Shown: positions 9,905 to 18,677 of the stretch, piece by piece | Layout of the letters: each line of letters starts with the position of its first letter | Position numbering within the stretch: the first letter of the stretch is position 1 | NCBI RefSeq assembly: GCF_014646335.1 | Contig: NZ_BMNG01000002.1 | Span: forward strand, 372,001 to 436,000 | Reading direction: 5' to 3' | DNA length: 64,000 nucleotides | DNA from: Streptomyces lasiicapitis | GTDB lineage: Bacteria > Actinomycetota > Actinomycetes > Streptomycetales > Streptomycetaceae | Position numbers and translations under genes: made by a program | The notes under the pieces: model-generated | Databases searched by the model: none | What the model saw: the letters and a program-made list of their open reading frames with translations, nothing else | What the model was told of the DNA's origin: nothing

Positions 9905-10702
9905 TCAGTCGAGGAGCCGCTCGCGCAGCCGCTCCCGCGTCTGCGGCGTGACGCCGAGGCCCCGCGCCAGATACGTCTCGGTGTCGCCCCAGGTCAGCTC
10001 GATGGTCTCGAAGGCCGCCGCCAGATACTCGGCGCGGGCGTCGAACAGCGGGCTCAGCAGCTCCATGACCTCGGGGGACATCGCGTCCGGCGAGGTGCTG
10101 CTGCGGTGCACCTTGTAGCGGCGGTGGGCGGCGTTCGACTCCAGGTAGTCCGCCTCGATCGCCTCGCGCTCCACGCCGACCGCGAGCAGCGACACCGCTA
10201 TGGACAGGCCCGCGCGGTCCTTGCCGGCCGCGCAGTGCATGAGCGCGGGCACGCTGTCCTCAGCGAGGGCGTGCAGGACCCGGCTGTGCTCGGCCGTGCG
10301 CTCCTTGATGATCGTCCGGTACGACGCCGACATCCGGCCCGCGGCCCTGCCGTCGGACAGGACCGAGCGGAGCTGGTCCAGGTCGCCGTCGCGGACCATC
10401 TTCCAGAACTCGGCGCCGTCGGCCGGGTCGGTCAGCGGCAGGTTCATGTTGCGCACCCCCGGCAGCTCCACGTCCGGGCCCTCCAGGCGCTGGTCCGCGG
10501 CGTTGCGGAAGTCGAAGACCGTGTGCAGGCCCAGCGAGGCGAGGAACGCCGCGTCGGCGGCCGTGGCGTGCGCGAGGTGACCGCTGCGGAAGAGCACGCC
10601 GTGGCGCACCCGGCGGCCGTCCACCGTCGGCAGTCCGCCCACGTCACGGAAGTTGCGCACGCCGGCCAGCTCGGGCTCGGTCGACGGGACCTGCTGCGTC
10701 AC
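9905..10702 (-). CDS. tyrosine/serine protein phosphatase (DSP-like)
   Basis: 265-residue phosphatase of the bacterial Tyr-phosphatase_3 type. The N-terminal GVRNFRDVGG signature (about residue 14) and the P-loop H156-C157-A-A-G-K-D-R163 (Cx5R) identify it, with C157 as nucleophile. The lysine inside the loop recalls lipid-active members of the family such as LipA/MptpB, so a phosphoinositide or phosphoprotein substrate is possible. GTG start with GAGGAG upstream. A plausible promoter lies at 10776-10802 on this strand (TTGCCT, 15 bp, TATCGT); its -35 box resembles a half-site of the XRE operator at 9038. Confidence 0.85.
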   Translation of the reverse strand: MTQQVPSTEPELAGVRNFRDVGGLPTVDGRRVRHGVLFRSGHLAHATAADAAFLASLGLHTVFDFRNAADQRLEGPDVELPGVRNMNLPLTDPADGAEFWKMVRDGDLDQLRSVLSDGRAAGRMSASYRTIIKERTAEHSRVLHALAEDSVPALMHCAAGKDRAGLSIAVSLLAVGVEREAIEADYLESNAAHRRYKVHRSSTSPDAMSPEVMELLSPLFDARAEYLAAAFETIELTWGDTETYLARGLGVTPQTRERLRERLLD

Positions 10703-10969
10703 GGGGTCTCCTCATGCTCGGGGGCGGCTTCGCGCGACCTCGCGGGCGCACGGCCCGCAGGTGGTTGCGCCTTCGACGATACGACACGGGTTCCTGAGGC
10801 AATCAGTCCTGGTGCGGGGGTGCCCGGAGGCGCGTGTGGGGGCGCGCCAGGGTGGCGTACGCGGGAGGTGCGCGGGCGTTGCCCCGGTGGACGTTCGGGC
10901 TCGAAGATGTGCGTACGCGCGCGTGTCTGTTGAGATCCGTTTCCGTATCTGTGGAGCTCTGGGGGTTCG

Positions 10970-13111
10970 ATGATCGAAATCGGCGCTGACGGTCGTACGT
11001 GGCTGCTCTCGGGGCCCACCAGTAGCTATGCGCTTCGGCTCACGGACCGCGACGAGCTGCTGCACCTGCACTGGGGCCCGCGGATCGCCCTGGCCGACGC
11101 CGAGGCCCTCGCGGCGGCGCCGACGCCCCCGGAGCGGCCCTTCGAGTCGTGGCTCGACGGCCGCGAGGAGTATCCGGTCGAGGGCGGACCGCGGTTCACG
11201 CGGCCCGCCCTTTCGGTGCGCGGCGGCGGGGTGCGCGGGACGGAGTGGCGGTTCCTGCGGTGGGCCGAGGGCGACGACGACGAACTCCAGCTGCACTTCA
11301 CCGACGCCGTGCACGGCCTCCAGGTCACGCTGTCGTACCGGATGCGTGGTGACGTCGTCGAGCGGTGCGCCGTCCTCATCAACCAAGCACCCGAAGGATC
11401 ACCGGAGTTGGAGGTCCTGCGCGTCGACTCCGCGACCTGGACCCTGCCCCTGCGTGAACGCTGGCGGCTCTCACAGTTGCACGGGCGCTGGGCGGCGGAG
11501 TCCCGGCTCGTACGGTCGCAACTCACGTACGGGGAAAGGGTCATCGGCAGCAGGCGCGGGCACACCGGGCATCAGCATCTGCCCTGGGTGGCACTCGACG
11601 CGGACGGCGCCACCGAGGAGCGAGGCGAGGTCTACAGCTGCGCGCTCGCGTGGTCCGGGTCGTGGCGGATCTCCGTGCACCAACTCCCGGACGGTGCCGT
11701 GCAGATCACCGGCGGCAGCGGGCACGACGACTCCGGGCAGACGCTGCTCCCGCCCGGCACGGCGACCGCCACGCCGGTCTTCGCGGGGCTGTGGAGCGAC
11801 GGCGGCTTCGGCGGGGCGAGCCGTGCCTGGCACGCGTACCAGCGCGCGCATGTGATCCCGGACGCGGACGAGGTGCGGCCGGTGCTCTACAACTCCTGGG
11901 AGGCCACCGGGTTCGACATCTCCGAGGAGCAGCAGCGGGCGCTCGCCGGGCGGGCCGCGGCGCTCGGCGTGGAGCTGTTCGTCGTCGACGACGCGTGGTT
12001 CGGCGCGCGCGTGTCCGACCGGGCCGGGCTCGGTGACTGGACGCCCAATCCCGACCGCTTCCCCGGCGGGCTCAAGCCGCTCGCCGACGAAGTGCACGCC
12101 CTGGGCATGCGGTTCGGGATCTGGGTCGAGCCGGAGATGGTCAACGCCGACAGCGACCTGTACCGCGCGCACCCCGACTGGGTGCAGCACCACCCCGGCC
12201 GTGCCCGCACCGAGTTCCGCAACCAGCTCGTCCTCAACCTCGCCCGTCCCGACGTACAGAACTACCTGTGGGAGCAGCTCGACGCCCTCCTCTCCAGCGC
12301 GCCCGTCGACTACGTGAAGTGGGACTTCAACCGCTGCTTCTCCGACCCGGGCTGGCCCGGTGAGCCCTACCCGCAGCGGCTGTGGGACGGCCATGTGCAC
12401 GCCTTCTACGACCTGGTGGACCGGCTCCGGGCCGCGCATCCGGGCGTGGCCTTCGAGTCGTGCTCGGGCGGTGGCGGCCGGATCGACCTCGGCGTCCTCG
12501 CCCGTACCGACCAGGTCTGGACGTCCGACAACACCGACCCCCTCGACCGGCTCGCCATCCAGCACGGATTCAGCCAGATCCATCCCGCGCGCGTGATGGC
12601 GGCCTGGGTCACCGACAGCCCCAACACGCAGCTCAACGACCGGGTCAGCTCGCTGCGCTTCCGCTTCGTCAGCGCGCTGGCCGGGGTGCTGGGCGTCGGC
12701 GGCGACCTGACGCGGTGGAGCGACGACGAGCTCGCCGAGGCGCGCGGCTGGGTGGAGCTGTACAAGGAGATCCGGCCCGTCGTGCAGCTCGGTGAGCTGT
12801 ACCGGCTGCGGGATCCGGACGGGGGGCTCTGCGCGGTGCAGTACGTCCTCGGGGACGACGCCGTCGTTCTCGCCTGGCTGCCCGCGCAGGCGTACGGGCA
12901 GGAACCGGCGCCGGTGCGGCTGCGGGGGCTCGACCCGGCGGGGGTCTACGCGTGCCGTGAGACGGGGGAGGAGCACCGCGGCGCGGTCCTGCTGCATCAC
13001 GGGCTGCGCACCGGGCTGCGGGGCGATCTGGACGCCGCCGTGTTCCGGCTCCGGCGGATCGCGGACGCCGCCGACATCACCGAGGCGTATTCCGGGTTGG
13101 CGCAATCTTGA
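10970..13111 (+). CDS. alpha-galactosidase, GH36
   Basis: 713-residue GH36 enzyme hydrolysing terminal alpha-galactosides such as melibiose and raffinose. The nucleophile motif Y448-V-K-W-D452-F-N-R is intact, and the acid/base region is SCSGGGGRIDLGV followed by WTSDNTDPLDR (residues 517-527). The N-terminal beta-supersandwich domain (1-300), the TIM barrel and the C-terminal beta-domain are all present at normal length. No signal peptide, so it acts in the cytoplasm. It starts after a 267-bp intergenic region shared with the divergent phosphatase gene; I saw no clear operator there. Confidence 0.92.
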   Translation: MIEIGADGRTWLLSGPTSSYALRLTDRDELLHLHWGPRIALADAEALAAAPTPPERPFESWLDGREEYPVEGGPRFTRPALSVRGGGVRGTEWRFLRWAEGDDDELQLHFTDAVHGLQVTLSYRMRGDVVERCAVLINQAPEGSPELEVLRVDSATWTLPLRERWRLSQLHGRWAAESRLVRSQLTYGERVIGSRRGHTGHQHLPWVALDADGATEERGEVYSCALAWSGSWRISVHQLPDGAVQITGGSGHDDSGQTLLPPGTATATPVFAGLWSDGGFGGASRAWHAYQRAHVIPDADEVRPVLYNSWEATGFDISEEQQRALAGRAAALGVELFVVDDAWFGARVSDRAGLGDWTPNPDRFPGGLKPLADEVHALGMRFGIWVEPEMVNADSDLYRAHPDWVQHHPGRARTEFRNQLVLNLARPDVQNYLWEQLDALLSSAPVDYVKWDFNRCFSDPGWPGEPYPQRLWDGHVHAFYDLVDRLRAAHPGVAFESCSGGGGRIDLGVLARTDQVWTSDNTDPLDRLAIQHGFSQIHPARVMAAWVTDSPNTQLNDRVSSLRFRFVSALAGVLGVGGDLTRWSDDELAEARGWVELYKEIRPVVQLGELYRLRDPDGGLCAVQYVLGDDAVVLAWLPAQAYGQEPAPVRLRGLDPAGVYACRETGEEHRGAVLLHHGLRTGLRGDLDAAVFRLRRIADAADITEAYSGLAQS

Positions 13112-13187
13112 CCGGTGGCTTATCTCACCCCGCGTCAACCCCTTATTACGATGGCGTAGGTCACTTGTCGGCAGGAAAGATGACGAC

Positions 13188-13994
13188 GTGACAGCAGAGT
13201 CGACACACTTCATCAAAAGCACATCTACGGACACGTTCACCTCCTACGCAGCGGTCGGCGACAGCTTCACCGAAGGGGTGGGGGATCCGGGACCCGACGG
13301 TACGTTCGTCGGCTGGGCCGACCGGCTCGCCGTCCTCCTCGACGACCGGGTGCCCGAGCACTCCTTCCGGTACGCCAACCTCGCCGTGCGCGGCAAGCTC
13401 CTCGACCAGATCGTCGCCGACCAGGTGCCTCGGGCCAAGGAGCTCGCGCCCGACCTGGTGACGTTCGCCGCGGGCGGCAACGACATCATCCGGCCCGGCA
13501 CCGACCCCGACGAGGTCGCCGAGCGCTTCGAGCGGGCCGTCGCCGAGCTGGCCTCCGCCGTCGGCACGGTCGTCGTCACCACCGGCTTCGACACCCGGCG
13601 CGTGCCGCTCCTGAAGCACCTGCGCGGCAAGATCGCCACGTACAACGGCCATGTCCGCGCGGTCGCCGACCGCTATGGCTGCCCCGTGCTCGACCTGTGG
13701 TCGCTGAAGTCCGTCCAGGATCGGCGGGCCTGGGACACCGACCGGCTCCACCTGTCGCCCGAGGGGCACACGCGGGTGGCGCTGCGGGCGGGGCAGGTGC
13801 TCGGGATCGAGGTGCCCGCGGACCCGGAGCAGGCGTGGCCGCCGCGGCCGCCGCGCGGCACCCTTGAGGAGCGGCGCGACGACATCCACTGGGCGCGCGA
13901 GCATCTGGTGCCGTGGATCGGGCGGCGGCTGCGCGGCGAGTCGTCCGGTGATCATGTGGCGGCCAAACGGCCCGACTTGATGCCGTTGACGTGA
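13188..13994 (+). CDS. SGNH/GDSL-family hydrolase
   Basis: 268-residue SGNH hydrolase with the block I serine (AVGDSFTEGVGDP, about residue 22), the block III Asn (AAGGNDI) and the block V Asp-His pair (DRLHLSPEGH). Likely an intracellular esterase or lipase; no signal peptide is seen. Start is the GTG at 13188 with GGAAAG eight bases upstream; a longer open frame reading into the galactosidase gene is not credible. It follows the galactosidase by 76 bp on the same strand and may have its own promoter. Natural substrate unknown. Confidence 0.85.
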   Translation: MTAESTHFIKSTSTDTFTSYAAVGDSFTEGVGDPGPDGTFVGWADRLAVLLDDRVPEHSFRYANLAVRGKLLDQIVADQVPRAKELAPDLVTFAAGGNDIIRPGTDPDEVAERFERAVAELASAVGTVVVTTGFDTRRVPLLKHLRGKIATYNGHVRAVADRYGCPVLDLWSLKSVQDRRAWDTDRLHLSPEGHTRVALRAGQVLGIEVPADPEQAWPPRPPRGTLEERRDDIHWAREHLVPWIGRRLRGESSGDHVAAKRPDLMPLT

Positions 13995-14149
13995 AGCCGT
14001 CGCGGCGGCTCACTCGGTGGTGGGGCCCGCTGGACCGGTGAGGTGACAGGGCGGGAGTGGCGGAGCTCCGCGCGGGGGCGCGGGTGCTGGGATGTCGGCC
14101 AGCCGTCCCCGCCGGGGCGGAAGACCGCCACACCGGAAGGCTCCCGCCC

Positions 14150-15115
14150 ATGCCCTCGACTCCGCGCCCGCCCGCCCGTACCGGGGACCACCGCATGCCT
14201 GCGGCCGCGTTCCTTCGCCGTCCGCTCGCGGGCTCCTCCGTACGTCCGCGTGCCTCGCTGCGTGCCCTTGCCTCGGCCGTTGCCGTGCGTCCGCGTACCT
14301 CCTTGCGTGGCCTCGCTGGGGCCGTCGCCGTGCGGCCGCGTACCTCGCTGCGTGTGCTCAGCGCGGCCGTCGCCGTGCTCGCCGCGCTCGGGACGACCGG
14401 GGCGCTTGCCGCGCCCGTCGCCGCCGACGAGGCGCCCGTCCCGGGGGTGCTCGCTCCGGCCGCCGCCCCGGCCCCGGCCGCCCCTGCTCCCGCGCCCTCG
14501 ACCGTGACCGTCACCGGCACGGGGTCCGCGAGTGCCGCGCCCGACCTCGCCGTGGTCGGTGTCGCCGTGGAGGTCACCGCGCCGACGGCCGAGAAGGCGC
14601 TCGCCGCGCAGCACGCCGCCGCCGAGGCGCTGCTCGACGCGCTGCGCCGGCAGGGGGTCGCCGAGCGCGACGTGCGCACCGACAGCCTGGAGCTTTCCGC
14701 CGTGTACGAGGAGGGCAGCGGGGCCGCCAAGCTGACCGGGTACCGGGCCGCGCAGAGCTTCAGCGTGAAGGTGCGTGAGCTGCACCGGACGGGGCGGGTG
14801 ATCAAGGCAGCGTCGGACGCCGCCGGGGACGCCGCCCGCATCAACGGCGTCACCTTCGACCTCGCCGACGCCCGGCCCCTGCGCGCCAAGGCCCGCCAGG
14901 CCGCGCACGAGGACGCTCGCTCCAAGGCCGAGCACTACGCCGGCCTGACGGGGCGCGAGCTCGGCCGCCTCGTTTCCCTCAGCGAGGCCGAGGCCGCCGA
15001 TCCGCGGCCGTTGACGGTTTCTCCGGCTGCTTTCGCGAAGCAGGACGGGGTGCCGGTGGCTGCTGGGGAGATCGAGGACAAGGTTTCGGTTGTGGCGGTT
15101 TATGAGTTGCGGTGA
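14150..15115 (+). CDS. secreted SIMPL-domain (DUF541) protein with repeated N-terminal segment
   Basis: 321-residue exported protein. After a long Arg-rich N-terminus and a hydrophobic stretch (VLSAAVAVLAALGTTGALAA) comes an Ala/Pro linker and a SIMPL domain (STVTVTGTGSASAAPDLAVV to the C-terminus), a family with oligomeric members and poorly known function. The N-terminal part contains three 15-residue units beginning VRPR(A/T)SLR, encoded by 45-bp DNA repeats (14240-14374). The start at 14150 has GGAAGG nine bases upstream; the ATG at 14195 is an alternative. The repeats make the pre-signal region unusually long. Confidence 0.8.
   Translation: MPSTPRPPARTGDHRMPAAAFLRRPLAGSSVRPRASLRALASAVAVRPRTSLRGLAGAVAVRPRTSLRVLSAAVAVLAALGTTGALAAPVAADEAPVPGVLAPAAAPAPAAPAPAPSTVTVTGTGSASAAPDLAVVGVAVEVTAPTAEKALAAQHAAAEALLDALRRQGVAERDVRTDSLELSAVYEEGSGAAKLTGYRAAQSFSVKVRELHRTGRVIKAASDAAGDAARINGVTFDLADARPLRAKARQAAHEDARSKAEHYAGLTGRELGRLVSLSEAEAADPRPLTVSPAAFAKQDGVPVAAGEIEDKVSVVAVYELR
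14240..14374 (+). repeat. three 45-bp tandem repeats inside the signal region of the SIMPL gene
   Basis: Units 14240-14284, 14285-14329 and 14330-14374 each encode VRPRxSLRxLxxAVA. They share the phase of the reading frame, so copy-number change would keep the gene in frame and alter the length of the positively charged segment before the export helix. Confidence 0.85.
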
Positions 15116-15126
15116 GGGGTGGGGTG

Positions 15127-15382
15127 GGCCCTCGCGGGGGGCGCCCCAGTCCCGCCCCTTCTCCGAAACCAGGGGCTGCCGCCCCTGGACCCCGCTGTCG
15201 CCGCTTCGCGGCTCGTCCTCAAGCGCCGGAGGGGCTGAAATGGGCTGGCTGATGTGCCGACTACGTGCGTAGGGAAAGTTGGGGCGGGTGGGTGGGACAT
15301 AGCCCGTCCGGCGTTTGAGGACGAGGCCGTTCAGGCCGATTCGGGGGTCCGGGGGCGGAGCCCCCTGGGGGGTCACCGGGCA
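15127..15382. repeat. dispersed intergenic repeat, inverted pair (copy 1)
   Basis: The 270-bp gap between the convergent SIMPL and TetR genes is filled by a GC-rich element. Its left half carries CGTCCTCAAGCGCCGGAGG (near 15220). Its right half carries the complement, TCCGGCGTTTGAGGACGAGG (from 15308), and a GGGCGGAGCCCC hairpin segment. Related copies lie at 28752-28928 and 40433-40516. Such elements are common between Streptomyces genes and could form long stem-loops acting as bidirectional terminators. Confidence 0.75.
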
Positions 15383-15385
15383 GGG

Positions 15386-15997
15386 TCAGGGGTTCAAGTC
15401 GGCCGGGGTCAGGCCCAGTTCGCGGGACAGGGCCTCGTCTGCCCAGGCGCGGGTGCGGGCCCGGGACACCGCGCCGGGGTAGGCCGTCATCTGGACGGCC
15501 AGGCCGTCGAGGAGGGCGGTGAGGCGTAGGGCGGCGACCTCGGGGTCGGGGCAGCGGAACTCGCCCGCGGCCACACCCTCCGCGATGACCTCGGAGAGGG
15601 CCTGCTTCCAGCGGCGGTCCAGGTCGCGGGTGACCGAGCGCAGCGCGGGCTCGCGCAGGGCCGACGCCCAGCCCTCGATCCAGAGGCGCCACCCCTTGGC
15701 CGGGCCCGTCGGCGCGTACCAGCGCACCGCCGCCCGCAGCCTGCGCACCGCCGACGTACGGCGGCCGAGGAGCTTGTGCAGGTGCGCCAGATCGCCCTCG
15801 GCGGCGTGCGCGAACGCGGCGGCCACCAGCTCGTCCTTGGTCGAGAAGTGGTACAGGACAAGCGCGTTGCTCACCCCGAGCGAGGCCGCGACGTCCGCGA
15901 TACGCACGGCCGCCACACCGCGCGCCTCGATCTGCTCGACGGTGGCCGTCAGCAGTTCCACCCGCCGCTCCGCCACGCTCAACCGCACTCTTGTCAC
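15386..15997 (-). CDS. TetR-family transcriptional regulator
   Basis: About 203 residues. The N-terminal helix-turn-helix is typical of TetR (AVRIADVAASLGVSNALVLYHFSTKDELVAAAF). The C-terminal ligand domain is Ala/Arg-rich and shows nothing more specific. The GTG at 15997 is preferred because GGTAGGG lies eight bases upstream; a longer GTG start at 16024 has no good site. It follows the dehydrogenase gene by 54 bp on the same strand, so the two probably form one transcript. The likely operator is the 22-bp dyad at 17331-17352 before the dehydrogenase. Confidence 0.87.
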   Translation of the reverse strand: MTRVRLSVAERRVELLTATVEQIEARGVAAVRIADVAASLGVSNALVLYHFSTKDELVAAAFAHAAEGDLAHLHKLLGRRTSAVRRLRAAVRWYAPTGPAKGWRLWIEGWASALREPALRSVTRDLDRRWKQALSEVIAEGVAAGEFRCPDPEVAALRLTALLDGLAVQMTAYPGAVSRARTRAWADEALSRELGLTPADLNP

Positions 15998-16024
15998 GCC
16001 GTGCACCCTACCTACGCGCGTCAC

Positions 16025-16065
16025 GCAGGGCCTATGCGTGGCATGCAGGTCCTATGTGTGGCACG
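16025..16065. repeat. two imperfect 20-21 bp direct repeats before the TetR gene
   Basis: GCAGGGCCTATGCGTGGCAT (16025-16044) is followed directly by GCAGGTCCTATGTGTGGCACG (16045-16065), written here as separate units, then a partial third copy GCAGGGCC. The repeats span the stop codon of the dehydrogenase gene and the tetR leader. They could be a regulator-binding site, or a recent slippage product. Confidence 0.5.
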
Positions 16066-17311
16066 GCAGGGCCGTCGCGCGCACCCCCGGCGCGTACCAG
16101 CCGAAGCGTTCGGTGATCTCCGGGAGGCGGTCGGCGGCCAGGGCGTGGGCGGCGGCCCGCGGTGTGCTGCCGTCCCGCCGCGCCCGCGCGAGGACCTCGC
16201 CGACCAGGGCGCGCATCGCACGGCGCGTGTGCGTGAACGCCTCGTCGGCCAGGTCGGGCGCGTCCCCGATGTCGCCGAACAGCGTCCACCACCACCACGC
16301 GTTGGTCGCGGAGTTCACGACCACGTCCGGCAGGACGGTCACCCCGCGTGCCGTGAGGAGCCGCTCCGCGTCCGCGAGCACCGGCATGTTGGCGGCCTCC
16401 GCGATCCAACGGGCCGTGATCCGGGCCTGGTTGTCGGGGCGGACGGCGTACGAAACGGCGGCGGGCACCAGGACCTCCGCGTCGGCCGACAGCCAGGCTT
16501 CGTCCGCCAGTTCGCGGTCGCCGGGGCGCAGGACGGCGCGGTCGACGGTGCCGTACGCGTCACGGGCGGCGAGCAGCGCCTCCACGTCCAGGCCGTCCGG
16601 GTTGGCCACGGTGCCCTTGATGTCGGCGACGGCCACGACCGTGAGGCCCGCGCGCGCCAGGAAGCGGGCGGTCGCGCCGCCCATGGTGCCGAGGCCCTGC
16701 ACGGCCACGCGCGCCTGCCCGGGGGCCATGCCCGCGGCGTCGAGCGCGGTCAGCACGGACTCCGCGACGCCGCAGCCGCCGACCAGCGCGTCGAGACCGA
16801 TGCCGTCGACCTCGACCGCGAAGGCGTCCGCGAGGCGCCGTCGCGCCGCCGCCTCGTCGTCGAGGAGCGGGTAGACAGCCTGCACGCAGGAGGTGAGCCC
16901 CGCCTCGGCGGTGGCCCGGTCGACGAGTTCCTGGGTCAGGCCCAGGTCCTCGCCGGTGGTCCAGGAGTCCGCTATGTAGGGGCGCATCGCACGCAGGTAG
17001 CGCACAAGGACCTCGTACGCCGCCGGGTCCCGCGGATCGCAGTCGATGCCGCCCTTGGCGCCGCCGAGGGGGACGTAGCGGGCCCGCGGGTCGTAGTGCA
17101 GGGCCTCCTTCATCGTCATCCCGCGTGCCAGGCCCGCGACCTCCTCCAGGGTGCAGCCCGGCCGCATCCGCAGGCCCCCGCTGCACACCCCGCGCACCAG
17201 CCGGTCCACGACGAGGAAGCCGCGGCGGCCGGTGACGTGATCGGTCCAGGTGAGGGACATGAAGGGCGTGGACGGAGGCATGGACGGAGGCATGGACGGG
17301 GGCGTGGGCAT
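16052..17311 (-). CDS. Glu/Leu/Phe/Val dehydrogenase
   Basis: 419-residue amino-acid dehydrogenase that oxidatively deaminates an amino acid with NAD(P). The catalytic lysine lies in PLGGAKGGIDCDP (about residue 84). The Rossmann motif is VQGLGTMGGATARFLA (about 200), and AEAANMPVLADAE is the conserved nucleotide-domain segment. The N-terminus is a short Pro/Met repeat (PSMPPSMPPST) from 12-bp DNA repeats. ATG at 17311 has AGGAG eight bases upstream; MSLTW at residue 18 is an alternative start. A perfect dyad (17331-17352) just upstream and a tetR gene downstream suggest repression by that regulator. Substrate cannot be told from motifs. Confidence 0.87.
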   Translation of the reverse strand: MPTPPSMPPSMPPSTPFMSLTWTDHVTGRRGFLVVDRLVRGVCSGGLRMRPGCTLEEVAGLARGMTMKEALHYDPRARYVPLGGAKGGIDCDPRDPAAYEVLVRYLRAMRPYIADSWTTGEDLGLTQELVDRATAEAGLTSCVQAVYPLLDDEAAARRRLADAFAVEVDGIGLDALVGGCGVAESVLTALDAAGMAPGQARVAVQGLGTMGGATARFLARAGLTVVAVADIKGTVANPDGLDVEALLAARDAYGTVDRAVLRPGDRELADEAWLSADAEVLVPAAVSYAVRPDNQARITARWIAEAANMPVLADAERLLTARGVTVLPDVVVNSATNAWWWWTLFGDIGDAPDLADEAFTHTRRAMRALVGEVLARARRDGSTPRAAAHALAADRLPEITERFGWYAPGVRATALPCHT

Positions 17312-17330
17312 CGGGCGGCTCCTGCCGGGT

Positions 17331-17352
17331 CTACTGACTGGTCAGTCAGTAG
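17331..17352. promoter_or_regulatory. 22-bp TetR-type palindrome before the dehydrogenase gene
   Basis: CTACTGACTG-GT-CAGTCAGTAG: two perfect 10-bp arms around a 2-bp centre. It lies 20 bp upstream of the dehydrogenase start, beside its ribosome-binding site. The size and TGACTG half-sites are typical of TetR operators, and a tetR gene is the next gene in the operon. Confidence 0.7.
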
Positions 17353-17397
17353 CAGTACATCACGGGCGGCTGTGTCGACGTCCGCCTGTGCCGTTCC

Positions 17398-17443
17398 CGA
17401 CAGTGGCTGTCGCCACTTCCGACAGCCGCTGTCGGAAGTGGCG
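17398..17443. promoter_or_regulatory. 33-bp near-perfect palindrome plus satellite dyad before the MBL gene
   Basis: Two 16-bp perfectly complementary arms (17411-17426 and 17428-17443; left arm CGCCACTTCCGACAGC) flank one base. Immediately upstream, CGACAG-TGG-CTGTCG (17398-17412) repeats the GACAG/CTGTC half-sites. A CATAAT sequence resembling a -10 box follows at 17446-17451, so binding here, or a cruciform, would affect the MBL gene promoter. Confidence 0.65.
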
Positions 17444-17486
17444 CACATAATGGGGGAGCCTGAGCAATCCTGTTTCTGGAGGTGCC

Positions 17487-18677
17487 GTGTCCCGGTTCTC
17501 GAGCCCCCGGCTCCGTTCGCTGCGACCGCCCGCCTTCGGAGCGGACCCCGCGGGCGAGCGGCTCGCGCGCATCCGCAGCTCGCCGCACTTCGCGAACGGC
17601 TCGTTCCAGAACCCCATGGGCGCGCGGACCAGACCTTCCGGGTCCGCCCTCGAATTCGCGAAGATCTACTTCCGCAAGGAGGAGCGGGCCCGCCGCACCC
17701 CGTCCGGCCTGATCCCGGTGCACGCGACGACCCTGGCGGACCTCGCCAAGCCCCCGGCGAGCGGCCTGCGGCTCACCTGGATGGGGCACTCCAGCGTGCT
17801 CGTCGAGATCGACGGGCGCCGGGTGCTCTTCGATCCCGTGTGGGGCGAGCGCTGCTCGCCGTTCTCCTTCGTCGGCCCGAAGCGGCTGCACCCGGCGCCG
17901 GTGCCCCTCGCGGCGCTGGGCCCGGTCGACGCGGTCGTCATCTCGCACGACCACTACGACCACCTCGACCTGCCCAGCATCAAGGCGCTCGCGGGCACGG
18001 ACACGGTGTTCGTGGTGCCGCTCGGCGTCGGCGCGCACCTGGAGCGCTGGGGCGTGCCCGCGGACCGGCTGCGCGAGCTGGACTGGCACGAGTCCACGGA
18101 CGTGGGCGGCCTGACCCTGACCGCGACGCCCGCGCGGCACTTCTGCGGGCGCGGCCTGCGCAACGAGCAGCACACGCTGTGGGCGTCCTGGAGCGTGCGC
18201 GGCCCCGAGCACCGCGTCTTCCACAGCGGCGACACCGGGTACTTCCCCGGGTTCAAGGACATCGGAGCCCAGCACGGCCCGTTCGACGCCACGATGATCC
18301 AGATCGGCGCGTATTCCGAGTTCTGGCCGGACATCCACATGCGTCCCGACGAGGGCATGCGCGCCCACCTGGACCTCCAGGGCGGGCGGCCGCACGGCGT
18401 GCTGCTCCCCATCCACTGGGGCACGTTCAACCTCGCCCCGCACCCGTGGTCAGAGCCCGGCGAGGGCACGCTCGCCGCCGCCCACGCCGAGGGCGCGGCC
18501 GTCGCCCTGCCCATCCCCGGCGAACCCTTCGAGCCGTCGTCCGAGACGGTGCCCGACGCGCCGTGGTGGCGCGCGATCGCCGGGGTGCCCGAGGCCGGCC
18601 CCGCTGACGGCAAGCGCGCCTGCGGACGCAAGCCCACGCCGAACACGCCGGGGCACGAGGTCGCGGAAGTGGGCTGA
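17487..18677 (+). CDS. MBL-fold metallo-hydrolase (NAPE-PLD/UlaG-like)
   Basis: 396-residue metallo-beta-lactamase fold enzyme. The zinc motif H154-D-H156-Y-D158-H159-L-D is intact, preceded by the strand TWMGHSSVLVEIDGRRVLFDP. ARHFCGRG and HSGDTGY supply further metal ligands. The segment layout and the N-terminal region resemble NAPE-PLD-like phosphodiesterases. No signal peptide. GTG start after GGAGGTGCC. Transcribed divergently from the dehydrogenase gene, with its own large palindrome over the promoter region. Physiological substrate unknown. Confidence 0.82.
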   Translation: MSRFSSPRLRSLRPPAFGADPAGERLARIRSSPHFANGSFQNPMGARTRPSGSALEFAKIYFRKEERARRTPSGLIPVHATTLADLAKPPASGLRLTWMGHSSVLVEIDGRRVLFDPVWGERCSPFSFVGPKRLHPAPVPLAALGPVDAVVISHDHYDHLDLPSIKALAGTDTVFVVPLGVGAHLERWGVPADRLRELDWHESTDVGGLTLTATPARHFCGRGLRNEQHTLWASWSVRGPEHRVFHSGDTGYFPGFKDIGAQHGPFDATMIQIGAYSEFWPDIHMRPDEGMRAHLDLQGGRPHGVLLPIHWGTFNLAPHPWSEPGEGTLAAAHAEGAAVALPIPGEPFEPSSETVPDAPWWRAIAGVPEAGPADGKRACGRKPTPNTPGHEVAEVG

